Below are positions 48,052 to 64,000 of a stretch of DNA of 64,000 nt, in pieces (the first letter of the stretch is position 1; every line of letters starts with the position of its first letter). The translations under genes were made by a program, and so were the position numbers. Below the pieces are notes generated by a model. It did not search any database. It saw only the letters and a list, made by a program, of their open reading frames with translations, and was not told where the DNA came from. The stretch comes from Spirodela intermedia. Lineage: Eukaryota > Streptophyta > Magnoliopsida > Alismatales > Araceae. Location of the stretch: positions 743,001-807,000 of the forward strand of contig LR746280.1 in the NCBI GenBank assembly GCA_902729315.2. Direction: 5' to 3'.

Positions 48052-48480
48052 AGAAGAAGAGGACGGCGAGATCTGTGATCTTCGCGGCCTGTGCTCTTGG
48101 TTTCAGTGGGATCGCATGGCCTTTTTTATTTTTATGTTTTTTTATGAAAAAAATTATTGTTCGATGAGGGCTGAGTCATTGGTTTCTGCTGACGTGGGCT
48201 TGTTTGATTCGGTGGGCTGGAGTGGGAATTGGTGGATATTTGGTCGCTTGTTTCGAGGATTGTTCCTTCTGTGGGCCATTTTGCCGAACAGCTTCCGGGT
48301 GTCAATGATGACTTTATTTAGAAACAATAAATATTTCGTAATAAAATAAGGCTCCGGTGGGGGGTGGTAGCCCATTACGGATCGGGCCTGTTAGGCCCAT
48401 TTATCTCATAAGCCCCGCCAAATGCTGAACGGTCAACGCTCGCATTTTAATAAAAAATAAATTAATAGTAAATTAGCGCG

Positions 48481-48537
<57 letters not shown>

Positions 48538-48966
48538 GTTTTTAAGCGTCTGTTATTGTGGACTGGTTCAATAGAATGAAAGCGTGGGATAGAGGATTAA
48601 AAGGGGGGGGGGGGGGGAGTTGGCCCTCATTTTTTCCTTCGTCTTCTTTGTGGATATTGCCGACGGCAGAGGGGGAGGACCTGGTAGCCGGCCAGAATTC
48701 GGACATCTGGTCGCCGGAGCCGTTCTGTGGGAACCATTTACGAGGAATACGCGTCTACAGGTGGCATTGCGCGCTGATTGGAATTGTCTTCGCCGCGTCG
48801 ACGCATTCGGGAGATTGCCGAGGAGAGGTCGTCGAGACGGTAAGGAGTCTTGCAGTAGATTTGGAAAAGGGTTGGTCCCGTCCGATGCAATTGGTTCTTC
48901 TGGTGGGTTCGGGATAGGTCTTTTTGGGTCCGAATAAGCGATCGCCTAGTTCCTGTCAGAGCGCCG
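48052..48966. promoter_or_regulatory. NIPA9 3' flank and casein-kinase promoter region
   Basis: No gene is supported. The region contains site II-like GCCCATT and AGGCCCATTT motifs at about 48370-48402, a GA run at 48485-48538, and a run of about 15 G at 48603-48617. The 5' UTR of the kinase gene is at the right end. Confidence 0.45.
48485..48538. repeat. GA/CT microsatellite
   Basis: This is a GA run of about 54 bases with one GGG interruption, upstream of the casein-kinase gene. Confidence 0.95.
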
Positions 48967-54386
<5,420 letters not shown>

Positions 54387-54892
54387 AGATTTCTGGTTGG
54401 ATTACACATATAATTCTTTTTTCGCTGACTCAGTGGTTTGCGGGGTGTTAGAAGACGGAGATCCCTGTAGATGAGGTGCTGTCCTACCCAATATGTCGTT
54501 GTAATTTAGCCTCCGATTACTCATCTATTAATTTTCTCTCTCTCTCTCTCTCCCCTCCAGAGACAGTAATTTCAAAAACAAAGAGAACCTGTTATGATGG
54601 TCGTCTGCCTGTTCTCCTTCATTGATCTCTGGTTCATGCTTACATATATGTATCCATATTTATTACGGGGAGAGAGAGAGAGAGATGATGATGCTGAAGT
54701 GGACAGATTATGGAAATTCTTTACCTACAAGAGCTATGCCAAAGGAGTCGGCTTTTCTTTCATGAGAGAGGAAGAGAGATTATAGCTTCGCAGGGACCTT
54801 GCATGGGCCGGAGGGGGGGTTCTCATTCATGAGAGAGGAAGTGATTAAGCGACACCCCCCAAGCCGCCGCGAATGGTTGGCGGCAGAGCCTT
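54387..54892. other. Convergent spacer between the kinase and membrane-protein genes
   Basis: The 3' UTRs of the two convergent genes should lie here. Short CT and GA runs occur at about 54537-54552 and 54669-54684, and CATGAGAGAGGAAG appears twice, about 68 bases apart (near 54760 and 54828). Confidence 0.45.
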
Positions 54893-55495
54893 TCAGAACG
54901 AGGAGAGGCCTGTCACCGCAGGCACGGCGGCGCCGGCGCCGGCGTCCCGATCGGAGAATGAGTTGGCCCGAGAGACCGGCAGGGACCTGGGCGTCCTCGG
55001 CCGGTAGCTCTTCTGCCGGTTGCCCTTCTCGTCGCAGATCACGAAGGACTCGTCGTCCTCCTCGGGCACCTTGCACTTGTCCCCCAAGATTATCGCCTTC
55101 GTCCATATCGAAGCCTCCTCCTCCTCTTCCGCCACCTTCTGATGCTCTCTTCTGCTAGTACGGATCTTCGACAGCCCCTCAGGGAGCTTCATGCTGAGGT
55201 TCATCGAGAGCGAGAGCCCCCTCCGCGATCCCGGCTTCGTCGGCGGCGGTCCGTCGCCGTCGCCGACGATGGGCTCTCGGCTTTGCTGTGATGGCGACGC
55301 CGCCTGCGCCTGCGGCTTCCGCCGCCCTCTCGGCGGCGACGAAGGCGACGATCTGTGGTGGCGCGAGCCGCAGAGAAGGCCCACGACGGCGACGGTGGCG
55401 GCGAGGGAGGCCGCGAGAAGAGCGAGCCACAGAAGGTGGCGGTGGTGGTGGGAGAGCCCTCTGGCGGGTTCCACAGAAGGAATGCTTCTCCCCAT
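54893..55495 (-). CDS. Single-pass membrane protein, plant-specific, function unknown
   Basis: This intronless gene encodes 200 aa from the ATG at 55493-55495 (MGRSIPSVEPARG). A longer in-frame reading upstream is low-complexity and not favoured. One membrane helix lies at about residues 21-43 (LLWLALLAASLAATVAVVGLL). A basic, Ser/Pro-rich linker follows. The conserved C-terminal part has SIWTKAIILGDKCKVPEEDD, then ICDEKGNRQKSYRPRTPRSL and SRANSFSD. This pattern, a helix followed by W-x-K-x-IILGxKC and YDEKGN-like motifs, is shared by a plant family without known function as far as I recall. The convergent neighbour is the casein kinase gene. Confidence 0.78.
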   Translation of the reverse strand: MGRSIPSVEPARGLSHHHRHLLWLALLAASLAATVAVVGLLCGSRHHRSSPSSPPRGRRKPQAQAASPSQQSREPIVGDGDGPPPTKPGSRRGLSLSMNLSMKLPEGLSKIRTSRREHQKVAEEEEEASIWTKAIILGDKCKVPEEDDESFVICDEKGNRQKSYRPRTPRSLPVSRANSFSDRDAGAGAAVPAVTGLSSF

Positions 55496-56298
55496 GGCGC
55501 CCGCGAGGAGGGCGGGCCCTTCTCTCTTCTCTCTCTCTCTCTTCCCTCCTTCTGCTACGTTTTGTTGCACCGTGGAGAGAGAGAGGGGACGGCCATTAGG
55601 AGGCTAGTGGGTAGAGGAGGAGGAGGAGGAGGAGAGGTGGGGCCGGTTGCGGTCGTTCCCGGCCAATCCGGCGGGGTTACGTATCCCTTTGACCGGCCCG
55701 AAGTAGCTGTTATGGTTCGTTCCCCATCCCCCGCGAATAGCCCGGTTCTTATTTGGGACAGGAACAGCTACCGTTGACTCTTCATTCCCAATCGCTTTAA
55801 CCCGGCTACACGATTCCGGGATAGCAATGATTCCGAAACGTTTGTTTTCATTTTTATTTTACACTTTTCTTATGGAGTCTCATATTTTGTGATTTTGGGT
55901 CAGATTTTGATTTTACGATTTTGATTTTACACTTTTCATTTTCATCATCGGATAATCTCCTTCTTTTCTGGAGCACATCTGGACAAATGGTCGTTTTTTT
56001 TTAGAGTTTTTTTTTTTTTTACTAAAAGCAGATACGGGGGGGAATAGGCTCTTCAACATTTATGGTCACCTCCCTTCCTAGCCAATAATTCAAAATTTAA
56101 GAAATCATGAAAATTATTTCTAAATTATTGAAAATAATTTGACTTTGTAAATACAATCATCTTCAATTGAGATGTCGAGGACCATCGAAGATTTAAAATT
56201 TTGTTGAAAAACAACTCAATGTTGGCTCATTTTCATGATAGGCTGGCTCTCTGTATTGTATCCTCTAGACATAGATAAATAGAAAGTGAGTGAGTGAG

Positions 56299-56405
<107 letters not shown>

Positions 56406-57971
56406 CTTTTAAAAAAATTAAAAAAATTAAAAATTTAATTCTCAACCCACATTTGCCAAAGCTTTTTTGCACTCTGGGCGTTGTGGTAAGTGAGACCTTG
56501 ACGTACACCAAAAAAAGATAAGATATAGAGGAATAAAAACTAGGTGCCTAATAACTTTGGAAGTAGGATGTAAGAAGGCAAATATTAAAAAACGGTCCAA
56601 AACCTAATTATATCCTAAGAATATAAGAAAAGTCACTTTCTATGTATGTTGATTCAGAATCTAGTTTAGTTATGTTCCATTGAGGCCGACGTATCCTTGA
56701 AGGAAGACCAAAGGGCTCCCTAATATGGGAAGCAATGGCCTAGGTCACAAGGAAAATGAATAGGGGTGAAAAAGGAAATATCAATGATTAAGAAGGTTGG
56801 GGTACCTTGAAGCTCTGTTCTAAGGTTGAACTGCCACTTCTCTTCCCCTTTTCTCTTTTTTGATTTATTCTTATTGAAAACATAGATTGGATATTCCTAT
56901 TTAATATCTTTTCCCTATCTCTGATCCAATGTTCTTACACATAATTTGTTCTAGATTTGCTTTACTTTTTGAGAATGTCCCACCTACTTTTTAAGCCCTT
57001 CATTTTAAATTGAATAGCCAATTTAAGTATTATAAGTTTTTCTCTCTTGTAAAATCTTGTGATATTTCTTGATATTTAGATGTATTCAAACTCAATCAAC
57101 AACTATGATAAGACTCAGTATGTGGGACTAGATATGCTAATTTTTATAAAAAAAATATTTGTCTATTAAAATTATTTATTTCCTTGTGTATTTTCAGACG
57201 TTCCTTTGTGGATTTAATAATTATTATTTTTAATATTATTTATTGTTCTATGGATTCATAACCTAGTTTCTTTTTCATGATTTGTGCCTAGTAAATTGAA
57301 GCATATATCTATTTATCATCCGCATCAGTGCTACATAAGATTGATGATGATACTAGGTCAACCTCGTGTGGGCGGGTCAATCATCCATCTTTCAGACTTC
57401 ATAAGCCTTTTAAAAAAGAGTTAAAAATCGTCCAAAACAAAGAAAGATGAGATAATTTCAATCTGTGAGGGGTGAGGACACAATGGTCTTTTATAAAAAA
57501 GAAAATAGGTTTCCATCTACCAATGGTAACCCATTAGTAAGTGGGCTATTTGGGCCGAATTCTATAGGCCCATTATCTAACCATCCTCGGTTTCAGTGCC
57601 TCCGGTGAAAACTCCGGAACGAGGAGACTTATGGAGGGGAGTGGACGGATTTTCATGGCAGGGTTTAGCTGCAGAAAAAGAGGGAAGCAGAAGAGTGGGC
57701 GGGCCCACCACTTTCGGAGGGACGCGCTCTTCGAGCTTAGACGGAGAAAAGTTGCGAACTTTATCAAACAAAAATCTGTGGACCCTTTTGACCTACCCTT
57801 TTCGAAATTTGTGGCTCTCCGCGCCGTTTCAAGGCTAATCCCCAACCATAACACGGCTACCGCCATCTTGGGCTCTTCCCCACCTGTCCACTAACCCCCC
57901 CTCTCTTCCCAACGCCCTCTTTTCTCACTCTCCGCCCCCCCCCCATCTCTCTCCGCCCTCGCGGGCTTCAC

Positions 57972-58010
<39 letters not shown>
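57972..58010. repeat. GA/CT microsatellite in the DUF3511 leader
   Basis: A GA run of about 39 bases ends 24 bases before the DUF3511 ATG, so it is probably in the 5' UTR. Confidence 0.93.
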
Positions 58011-58013
<3 letters not shown>

Positions 58014-58033
58014 TTGGGGTTTGGGAGCATTGG

Positions 58034-58375
58034 ATGGAGGATTTCAGATCCAGGTCGAGCGGGGGTGGGAGGATGCAGATGGAGGTCTACGGGGGGAGGG
58101 GGCCGGCGGGCGGCGGCGGCGGCGGCGGCGGAGTGCATGAGCAAAGGGGCTACGGCGGGGAGCCGGCGGTGAAGGAGATGAAGCTGAAGAAAGGGAAGGG
58201 TGGCGGGGCCTCCAAGAGCGGCGGGTGGAGCTTCAGCGACCCGGAGCTGCAAAGGAAGAAGAGGGTCGCCAGCTACAAGGTCTACGCCGTTGAGGGGAAG
58301 ATGAAGGGCTCCTTGCGGAAGAGTTTCCGGTGGCTTAAAGACCGTTGCTCCCAGGTGGTCTACGGCTGGCGGTGA
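58034..58375 (+). CDS. DUF3511 domain protein
   Basis: This intronless gene encodes 113 aa. The N-terminal half is Gly-rich (a run of Gly around residues 28-34) and low in complexity. The C-terminal half is the conserved plant DUF3511 region: GWSFSDPELQRKKRVASYKV, then YAVEGKMKGSLRKSFRWLKD and RCSQVVYGWR at the end. The protein is strongly basic. No function is established for the domain that I know of. The ATG at 58034 is the first in frame after a GA-rich leader. Confidence 0.9.
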   Translation: MEDFRSRSSGGGRMQMEVYGGRGPAGGGGGGGGVHEQRGYGGEPAVKEMKLKKGKGGGASKSGGWSFSDPELQRKKRVASYKVYAVEGKMKGSLRKSFRWLKDRCSQVVYGWR

Positions 58376-59351
58376 TCCCTCTCCTCTGCTCTGGGTTGGT
58401 ACATCAATCGCGTCCTCTTCCTTCTTCTCTCTCATTGGTTTGTTTCCTCAGATCAAGGAGACCCCTCGGTGGTGGTTTGCTTGCATAATAACCCTCTGTA
58501 CTTGGTTTCTGTTGGAAACTTTGCCTTGTAGATTATTTCCTCCTCCCTGTAAAGCTGCATTTTTTTTGTTTTTTTTCTGATTTCGAAAAAAAAAAGAAGA
58601 AAGGGCCTCCGAGGAATATAACGAGGGTCACTAGAACAGTGATAAACAGTGCCCATGACCAGGGCCAACCCATGTGTGGGGCTTGAAGATTTTCTCCTAA
58701 TGGCAGACCTTGGAGCTCCTGCTGTGGGTTCTCTGGTAAGCTCTCCAAGGTGCTTGCTTGGGTTCTCTCTGGAAGGGGTGGCTGAGATCAAAAGGAGATA
58801 GCTTGGGGAGTAAGACTGGTTCATCTGCCTATTTATTTCATATTCTCAGCTATCGACGCTGGTGGGTGGGTAGTTCTGGGTATTCTTTTCCCTTTTTGGT
58901 TCGCTGCTCACATGTTCCTTCATGGCTTCAACTGCCAACCCCCCGCCCCCTTAACCTCCTTTTAGACACTGTGCTCGGTGCTATCAAGTTATCCATGCAT
59001 GGGGGTGGCTGTGAGAGAGCTCTGGTGACTTGAAACGGTCCGATGCAAGTGAGACTGACCTCTATAGTCCGACATTATGGGCTAGACATGTGTCTCTCTA
59101 CGGGGAGGAGAGAGAAACCATATTGGGGAAGAATTCTGCCATTTTTGTGTTGGGGAAGTAATCTATGTTCTTCTTCAGTAGTTTGGTGTTAGGACGTGCC
59201 AACTTTGGGGGGTGGGTTGCTGCAATTTCTGATAAGATTAGGCGCAATCTCAGTATAAGGAAGGGAGGGAAAACCTGTTGGCAGTCTCTGAAGAATCATC
59301 AGTCGATCTCTGTTGGTGTCTCTCCCGAAAGCAGCAGGGGTTGAATGATGA
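58376..59351. other. Convergent spacer between DUF3511 and TRB genes
   Basis: This should hold the 3' UTRs of both genes. I see no repeats longer than short homopolymers and no supported coding sequence. Confidence 0.45.
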
Positions 59352-62300
59352 TCATGATTTCTCCTTGTGAACCTGCGGTGGTGGAGTCCAAGTTAAGGGA
59401 CATTTGAACAAACGGGGAAAGAGCTGAAATACTTTCTGAGGGGATCGGGGGTTCTGGGCTTCACACTGCTCCAAGATCTCGCTTGCCAGCGTCAGCAGGG
59501 AATCGGATTCTTCTGCCAGCCTCAGGATCCGTTCCACCTCCTCGACTGCCTCTGATGCCAGAAACGACTTGGCCTCTGCCTCTGCGATTATGTGTGTGAC
59601 AGCAGTCATGGTGGGTCCCACTGGCAGGATGTCCGCACCATTGCGTACTGGGGATCCTGGGAACATCGGGCAGTTCGCTGGATCCCTCTGTTCTGTGATG
59701 GGAGTCTTCGTCTCAAAGGGGGTCGAGGCTTGCTTCAGCTTGTAACCTCTTTTTACCTGTGAGGCACGGTATTGCATGTTTTCACAGTCGAAGAGGGGGG
59801 GTGGGGGGGGGGCCAGGGAGGTTGACTCGAATGAACTTTCAGCTGTGTATGCGAGAGGGACGATAAAAGGAGACGAGCTTTGACGTGAAACCCTGAAAAT
59901 TGAACTCACCTTTTCGACTTTTTCCTGCACAGCAAGTAGCTTCAGTTTTGAGCCAAGAATCCTCCTAAAGTTTGGAGGCACATTGTGGCGTTGCTGCATC
60001 AGGGAGAATGTATAGAAGTCATGAAAGGTTTCTCCAATATCTGCGTGTAAGCCATATAAGCACATTATTATAAGAGTGGCTGGTGTTGTCGTAGATAGTT
60101 TTCGATGCCAAGGACATGGAATTATCATTTTATTTAGTCTATAAATGCTGGACGTGCGTTGCTTGCTTGTGCTTTGACAAGTAATCAATCCTAGGATCTT
60201 TATGATGAACATAAGAAATATTATCCAATGTTTGGAGACATTTTTGTTGCCTACTGCAACCACTGAAAACAGTTTGCCTTGTTGTCAAAGAATCCAAGGT
60301 CTACTATCTGAGAGAGATTTTCTCCAAAATCAGCCGAGGCTCATCTTTTGAAAAGTGAAGAAAGGTTCAAGGACAGGTTACAGTTTTGGCAAGTGAGCGG
60401 ACGAGAAAAATGATCTCAAATTCATAGCATTAGTGAGAGGATATCGTGGTAATTAAAGCTCCAAATCATCTATAACCTTCTGTATAACCCGACTAATATT
60501 TTCATCACTGATTTCTATGATTAAATCAGTACGTTCTAACAGGTTTTGTTCACTGATCTTTCTCAAGTTTGACTTATGAATTACTCATAAATCTTTTCTC
60601 AAACGACAAGTGGAGTGAGGACTTATACCTGGCCTGAAGAGTCTTAGTATGACTGAATGAATATGTGGGAAAACATTGCTACTTCATAGATTTATATTTA
60701 TATGTAAAATCAGAAAGTGGAAATTTACCTCAATGAACCCACAGATTGCACTGATCTCTGATCCATGTGGCTCTCTCAGGTTAGATAGAGCTTCAGTTAT
60801 CATAGTCGTAAACCTAGTAAACATAAGATGGTTTACAAGAATAAACAGACAAGATACCTCGGAATAACATTTCAGTTACAACATGGGCAAGGTTTCATTA
60901 GTTCCACGAGTTTATACTTTCTTCATACATTCTTATATTCTTATTCCGGAAAAACAGAACAGACAGCACCAAAAACATACCCACACAGAGGTGAGCGGCC
61001 TGAGCAGCAATGGAGAGAGAATAAGTAATATGTGATAATAATTAATGTCCAGAGAAAAGTTGTAACCGATGACAAGGATCAGTAAAGAGCATAATTCTTT
61101 AATTTTCCAATAAAAAAAATCACAAGTGCTGCCAGGGGTGGAAATCATGAAAAGACAGTTTGATGATAAGCACACACTAGATTGATTGGATGTTCACTCG
61201 AAATGGGCAGAAAAAGGCTGCACCAGCCAGCTAGTGCTCCTTTGAAAAATGAAAAACTATCTTAGTATTCTTCTTTCTTATTTTGATCAAGTCGTGTTCT
61301 GAAATTATATCCACCTTGCTGAACTGATTTTATATTCGCTAGACTCACATGCCAAAAGAGCTGGAGTTACTCTTTACGGAAATATATGGAAGATAACAAT
61401 TGTTTCAAGAATGTTGAACATGATCATGCAGAACAATGGGGAAAGTAACTCCACCTAGGAGCCGATGCATGCGAAAAAACATCGTGGACAAGTGGAGCGG
61501 TTATTTACGCTAGGTTTATGGATCAGAGTATCTGCTGTTGCTCTGTCTGGATCCTCCTGTTTTATTCTTTCTTTTCGCATCCTTTGTTCATTGTTTTTGG
61601 ATATTTCTGTTTGTAAACCACGCACGTGTATATAGGTGCAGATTGTCATAATATTCCCTAGCCAAGAAACCGAGGACTCTTCACAATGTTTGCTACTTAT
61701 CGCTGTTTTGAGATAACACTTTTACGTCCATCTAATACAAAGAGTATCTAATTTCGACATAAGCCATCTGAGTGACTCACTGAAAGAATTGTGCCACCTA
61801 CTTGTTCTTTTTTTTGTTGTTTGCATGAATGTGTAGATGCACTACTGTTATCGTCAGGGGAGATTTCAGTCAAAGAAGTGGAACAATTATGAAAAGTCTG
61901 GGCATTGAAAAAAAGAAGCAAGAAAAAAATGTTGTATATGTTAATTTTGAAATGTTAAGATGCCCTGAGATAAAAATTATATAAATTGTTTGATGGAATA
62001 AATCATGAACAATGATTTGAACTTTCCTCTCTAAATGTTCCCCGTGTTTAGAGCATGCCATTCATCCATAGAAAAAGTGACTATAGAAAAGACAGCCTCC
62101 ACGACTACGTCAAGGGAGAAAGCTTATAATTTTTTTTAAATGTTGAAAAATTGTACAATGATTGGGAAGCTTGGGATTCATGTACGTCATTTGTTTATGC
62201 TCCTTACGTGAGTCACAGTTCAATACGAATGCAGTTCAATACTTAATATAGTATATGAAGTTTCTATAGCTCGAGTCAATAGTTACTTTTTACAATGAAA

Positions 62301-63466
62301 AATATGTGCACGTATGTAGTAAACAACATACACCGACACCAAACTCTAGGAGTAATTTTGAGCAGCACTTGAGGTTCTGAATGAAATCTGACGGTGGAAT
62401 GAAGAATGACAACTAGACGTACTCTGTAGAAGTTTTAGCATCTTGAACATTATCTGAGTAACCTGTGACAGGTGTTTGATCATCTTGTTCAGAAGGGGCA
62501 GAGGAATGACTGCACGCACGAGTCACGGAGGTAGCTGGTGTATCGTTTATTCTTGGCAACTTTCCTTTCTCCTGCGAGCCGTAGCTACCACACATATTTC
62601 TCCATTTGTCCTGAATGCAATAGAAGCTCGTCAGAACACTTCTAAACCGCATCAGGATTCAGCAAATCCTGTATTGAGAAATGAGGTACGTTAAACCAAT
62701 TATTTTTCTATTAGAAATACAAATATGCTAGGTCAGGTCACCAATATCATAAAGGAAACTAGATATGGCATAAAGCAAGATTAAAGAATTATGCGATGGG
62801 ATAACGAAGGCTTTAGAAAATCGGTGAAACCAGGAAAATTGAAGTCACAAGAAAAGAGCCAGAATGAACTATGTACGATGGAAATATGTGGGCGGTACGC
62901 ATCGGAACCATGCTCTGGGAAATGGACTATGTAAGACTTGCTCATGTCTCTTGCCTGTCCATTAATCACTAGTGACGACTTCTAGAAACTATCAAGGTGA
63001 CACCTCCATCATAACTAGACATTAATACCACAAGATTTGTCTGTATCATGACTCTTTTATAAAAATGGGGAATCACACATTCCCTGATACGGGCATCCAT
63101 AGACGCCCCAAACGCAGACCTATCCACCAAAACCAATTTCGTGGGGCAGCAATTGAACTCCAACGATAATCATAAGAAGAAGTCTGAGAAAGATGCATCA
63201 TAAGGGCAGTTATCAGACAGAGAATATGAAAGCGATGACAAACCAACCCCACCGTCGACGAGAGTCCGAAGGAAACTTTTACAAGAAACATCCGATAACA
63301 GTGGCGGCAATGAGACCTTCAGATCGACGTTGGAGCGGGAGAAGAGGCGGCGGCCGAACTGGGGATCCTTCAGAATCAATCTCCATTTGCCAGCGCCGTG
63401 CTTGAGCACCCCAGACCGTAGCGCTTCCTCCTCCTCCGGCGTCCATCTCTGCTTCGGTGCTCCCAT
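59352..63466 (-). CDS. TRB: Single-Myb-histone (TRB/Smh) telomere-repeat-binding factor
   Basis: This encodes a nuclear protein of the plant-specific Smh family, which binds telomeric and telo-box DNA and acts at telomeres and in chromatin regulation. Exons are 63317-63466, 62423-62610, 60729-60813, 59910-59993 and 59352-59756, giving 303 aa, the family norm. The N-terminal Myb domain starts [20 protein letters not shown] and contains the telobox SNVDLKDKWRNM across the exon 1/2 junction. A linker exon follows, then the H1/H5-like globular domain ([20 protein letters not shown], then [19 protein letters not shown] and KVKRGYKL). The tail is a coiled coil ([20 protein letters not shown]). The exon 2 donor (ACAGA|GTACGT) was chosen by phase. 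The polypyrimidine tract before exon 5 contains long C runs. The gene is divergent from the gene at 63941. Confidence 0.94.
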
Positions 63467-63940
63467 TCCCCTCCTCCCTTCCCTCCCCTTCCCTTCCCTT
63501 CTTCCTGCCGTGTGTTGAAAGCGACGCGGCTACTTGACACGGCGCCAAGTGCTTCCGCCTCCTCACTGGTTCTTTAAACGGTGGGCCCACAAAGATATAG
63601 GATTGCATACCGGTCCAATAAGGGCCCAAAACATCTCATGGCAATGGATGCCTCCAATTTCACATATTTTCTAAAATAAACAGGTTTCAAAATTTTGAAA
63701 TAATAAATAAAATTTAATTACTAAGTCGGAAATTTTGATTAAATAATTTATGATATAATTTAGGCGTAAAAATAAAATTTATAATATGAAAAATCTCCCC
63801 ATGACGGAACGGACGTATCCGTTATTCTTCCGGAGGTGGAAAGGCGGGAGGTCATCTCGGTGTGCGTAGGCGGCCGGAGGGAGGGCAGAGCGCAAATCCT
63901 CGGGGGATAGAAACCCTAGGCAGAGTTTCTGGCCCGGAGA
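63467..63940. promoter_or_regulatory. Divergent promoter between TRB and CZIB-like genes
   Basis: The two ATGs are 474 bases apart and point away from each other. The middle is AT-rich, with GC-rich leaders on both sides. No clear TATA element was seen for either gene. Confidence 0.5.
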
Positions 63941-64000
63941 ATGCCGATCTTCCTGCTATCGTACAAGGCGGATCTGGAGAACCTCACTGACCTCCAGCCC
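63941..64000 (+). CDS. CZIB/DUF866 zinc-binding protein, 5' end only
   Basis: The window ends 60 bases into this gene. The 20 residues visible, MPIFLLSYKADLENLTDLQP, match the start of the DUF866 family (human C1orf123/CZIB), whose members begin with a short beta strand and then xADLENLTNLxP. The CXXC zinc motifs would lie beyond the window. The leader has the usual plant AAACCCTAGG. Identification from so little sequence is good but not certain. Confidence 0.72.
   Translation, partial: MPIFLLSYKADLENLTDLQP

Noticed and set aside
59788-59813. G-quadruplex-like G runs
   Set aside because: On the sense strand of the TRB gene this is a C-rich part of the polypyrimidine region before exon 5; without structural data it is not reported as a quadruplex.

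Overview
This window is nuclear DNA of a flowering plant. The genes are intron-rich with standard GT-AG junctions, the protein families are typical of land plants (CC-type glutaredoxin, class A heat-shock factor, Smh/TRB Myb, DUF3511, NIPA9-like), and degenerate Ty1/copia fossils lie in introns. Coding exons are GC-rich and introns AT-rich, and GA/CT microsatellites are very abundant. A non-grass monocot would fit, but that is an inference from composition and protein style, not a demonstration. I rebuilt the gene models by eye from reading frame, phase and splice sites; all phases close, but no transcript was available.

Layout, left to right: mitochondrial processing peptidase beta (758-3786, -); a 2.1-kb stretch with only a possible noncoding first exon; Mediator subunit MED9 (5892-9772, -), divergent from a six-exon gene for a plant protein of about 700 aa that I do not recognise (10236-15644, +); the 78-aa oligosaccharyltransferase subunit TMEM258/OST5 (15872-17957, -), whose first coding exon is only the ATG; mitochondrial i-AAA protease FTSH4 (18776-29937, -), with a copia fossil in its third intron; an AT-rich spacer with four diverged tandem repeats; a ZIP metal transporter (31962-33501, -) with a perfect zinc-deficiency element upstream; a CC-type glutaredoxin (35937-36368, -) with TGACGTCA sites upstream; an HSFA2-like heat-shock factor (37598-39273, -) with heat-shock elements beside its TATA box; a divergent 85-aa hydrophilic protein (39994-40977, +); a NIPA9-like magnesium transporter (41534-48051, +); a casein kinase 1-like kinase (48967-54386, +); a single-pass membrane protein (54893-55495, -); a DUF3511 protein (58034-58375, +); a TRB-type telomere-binding Myb (59352-63466, -); and the start of a CZIB/DUF866 gene (63941 to the window end, +).

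The genes do not form a pathway. Common themes are mitochondrial protein handling (processing peptidase, FTSH4), metal transport (ZIP, NIPA9) and stress transcription (HSF, glutaredoxin), but this looks like ordinary eukaryotic neighbourhood rather than an operon-like cluster. The most informative signals are regulatory: a ZDRE in front of the ZIP gene, HSEs in front of the HSF gene (autoregulation), and TGA-factor sites around the glutaredoxin. I found no previously undescribed multi-gene system. The least explained coding content is the 700-aa protein and two small conserved-looking proteins.
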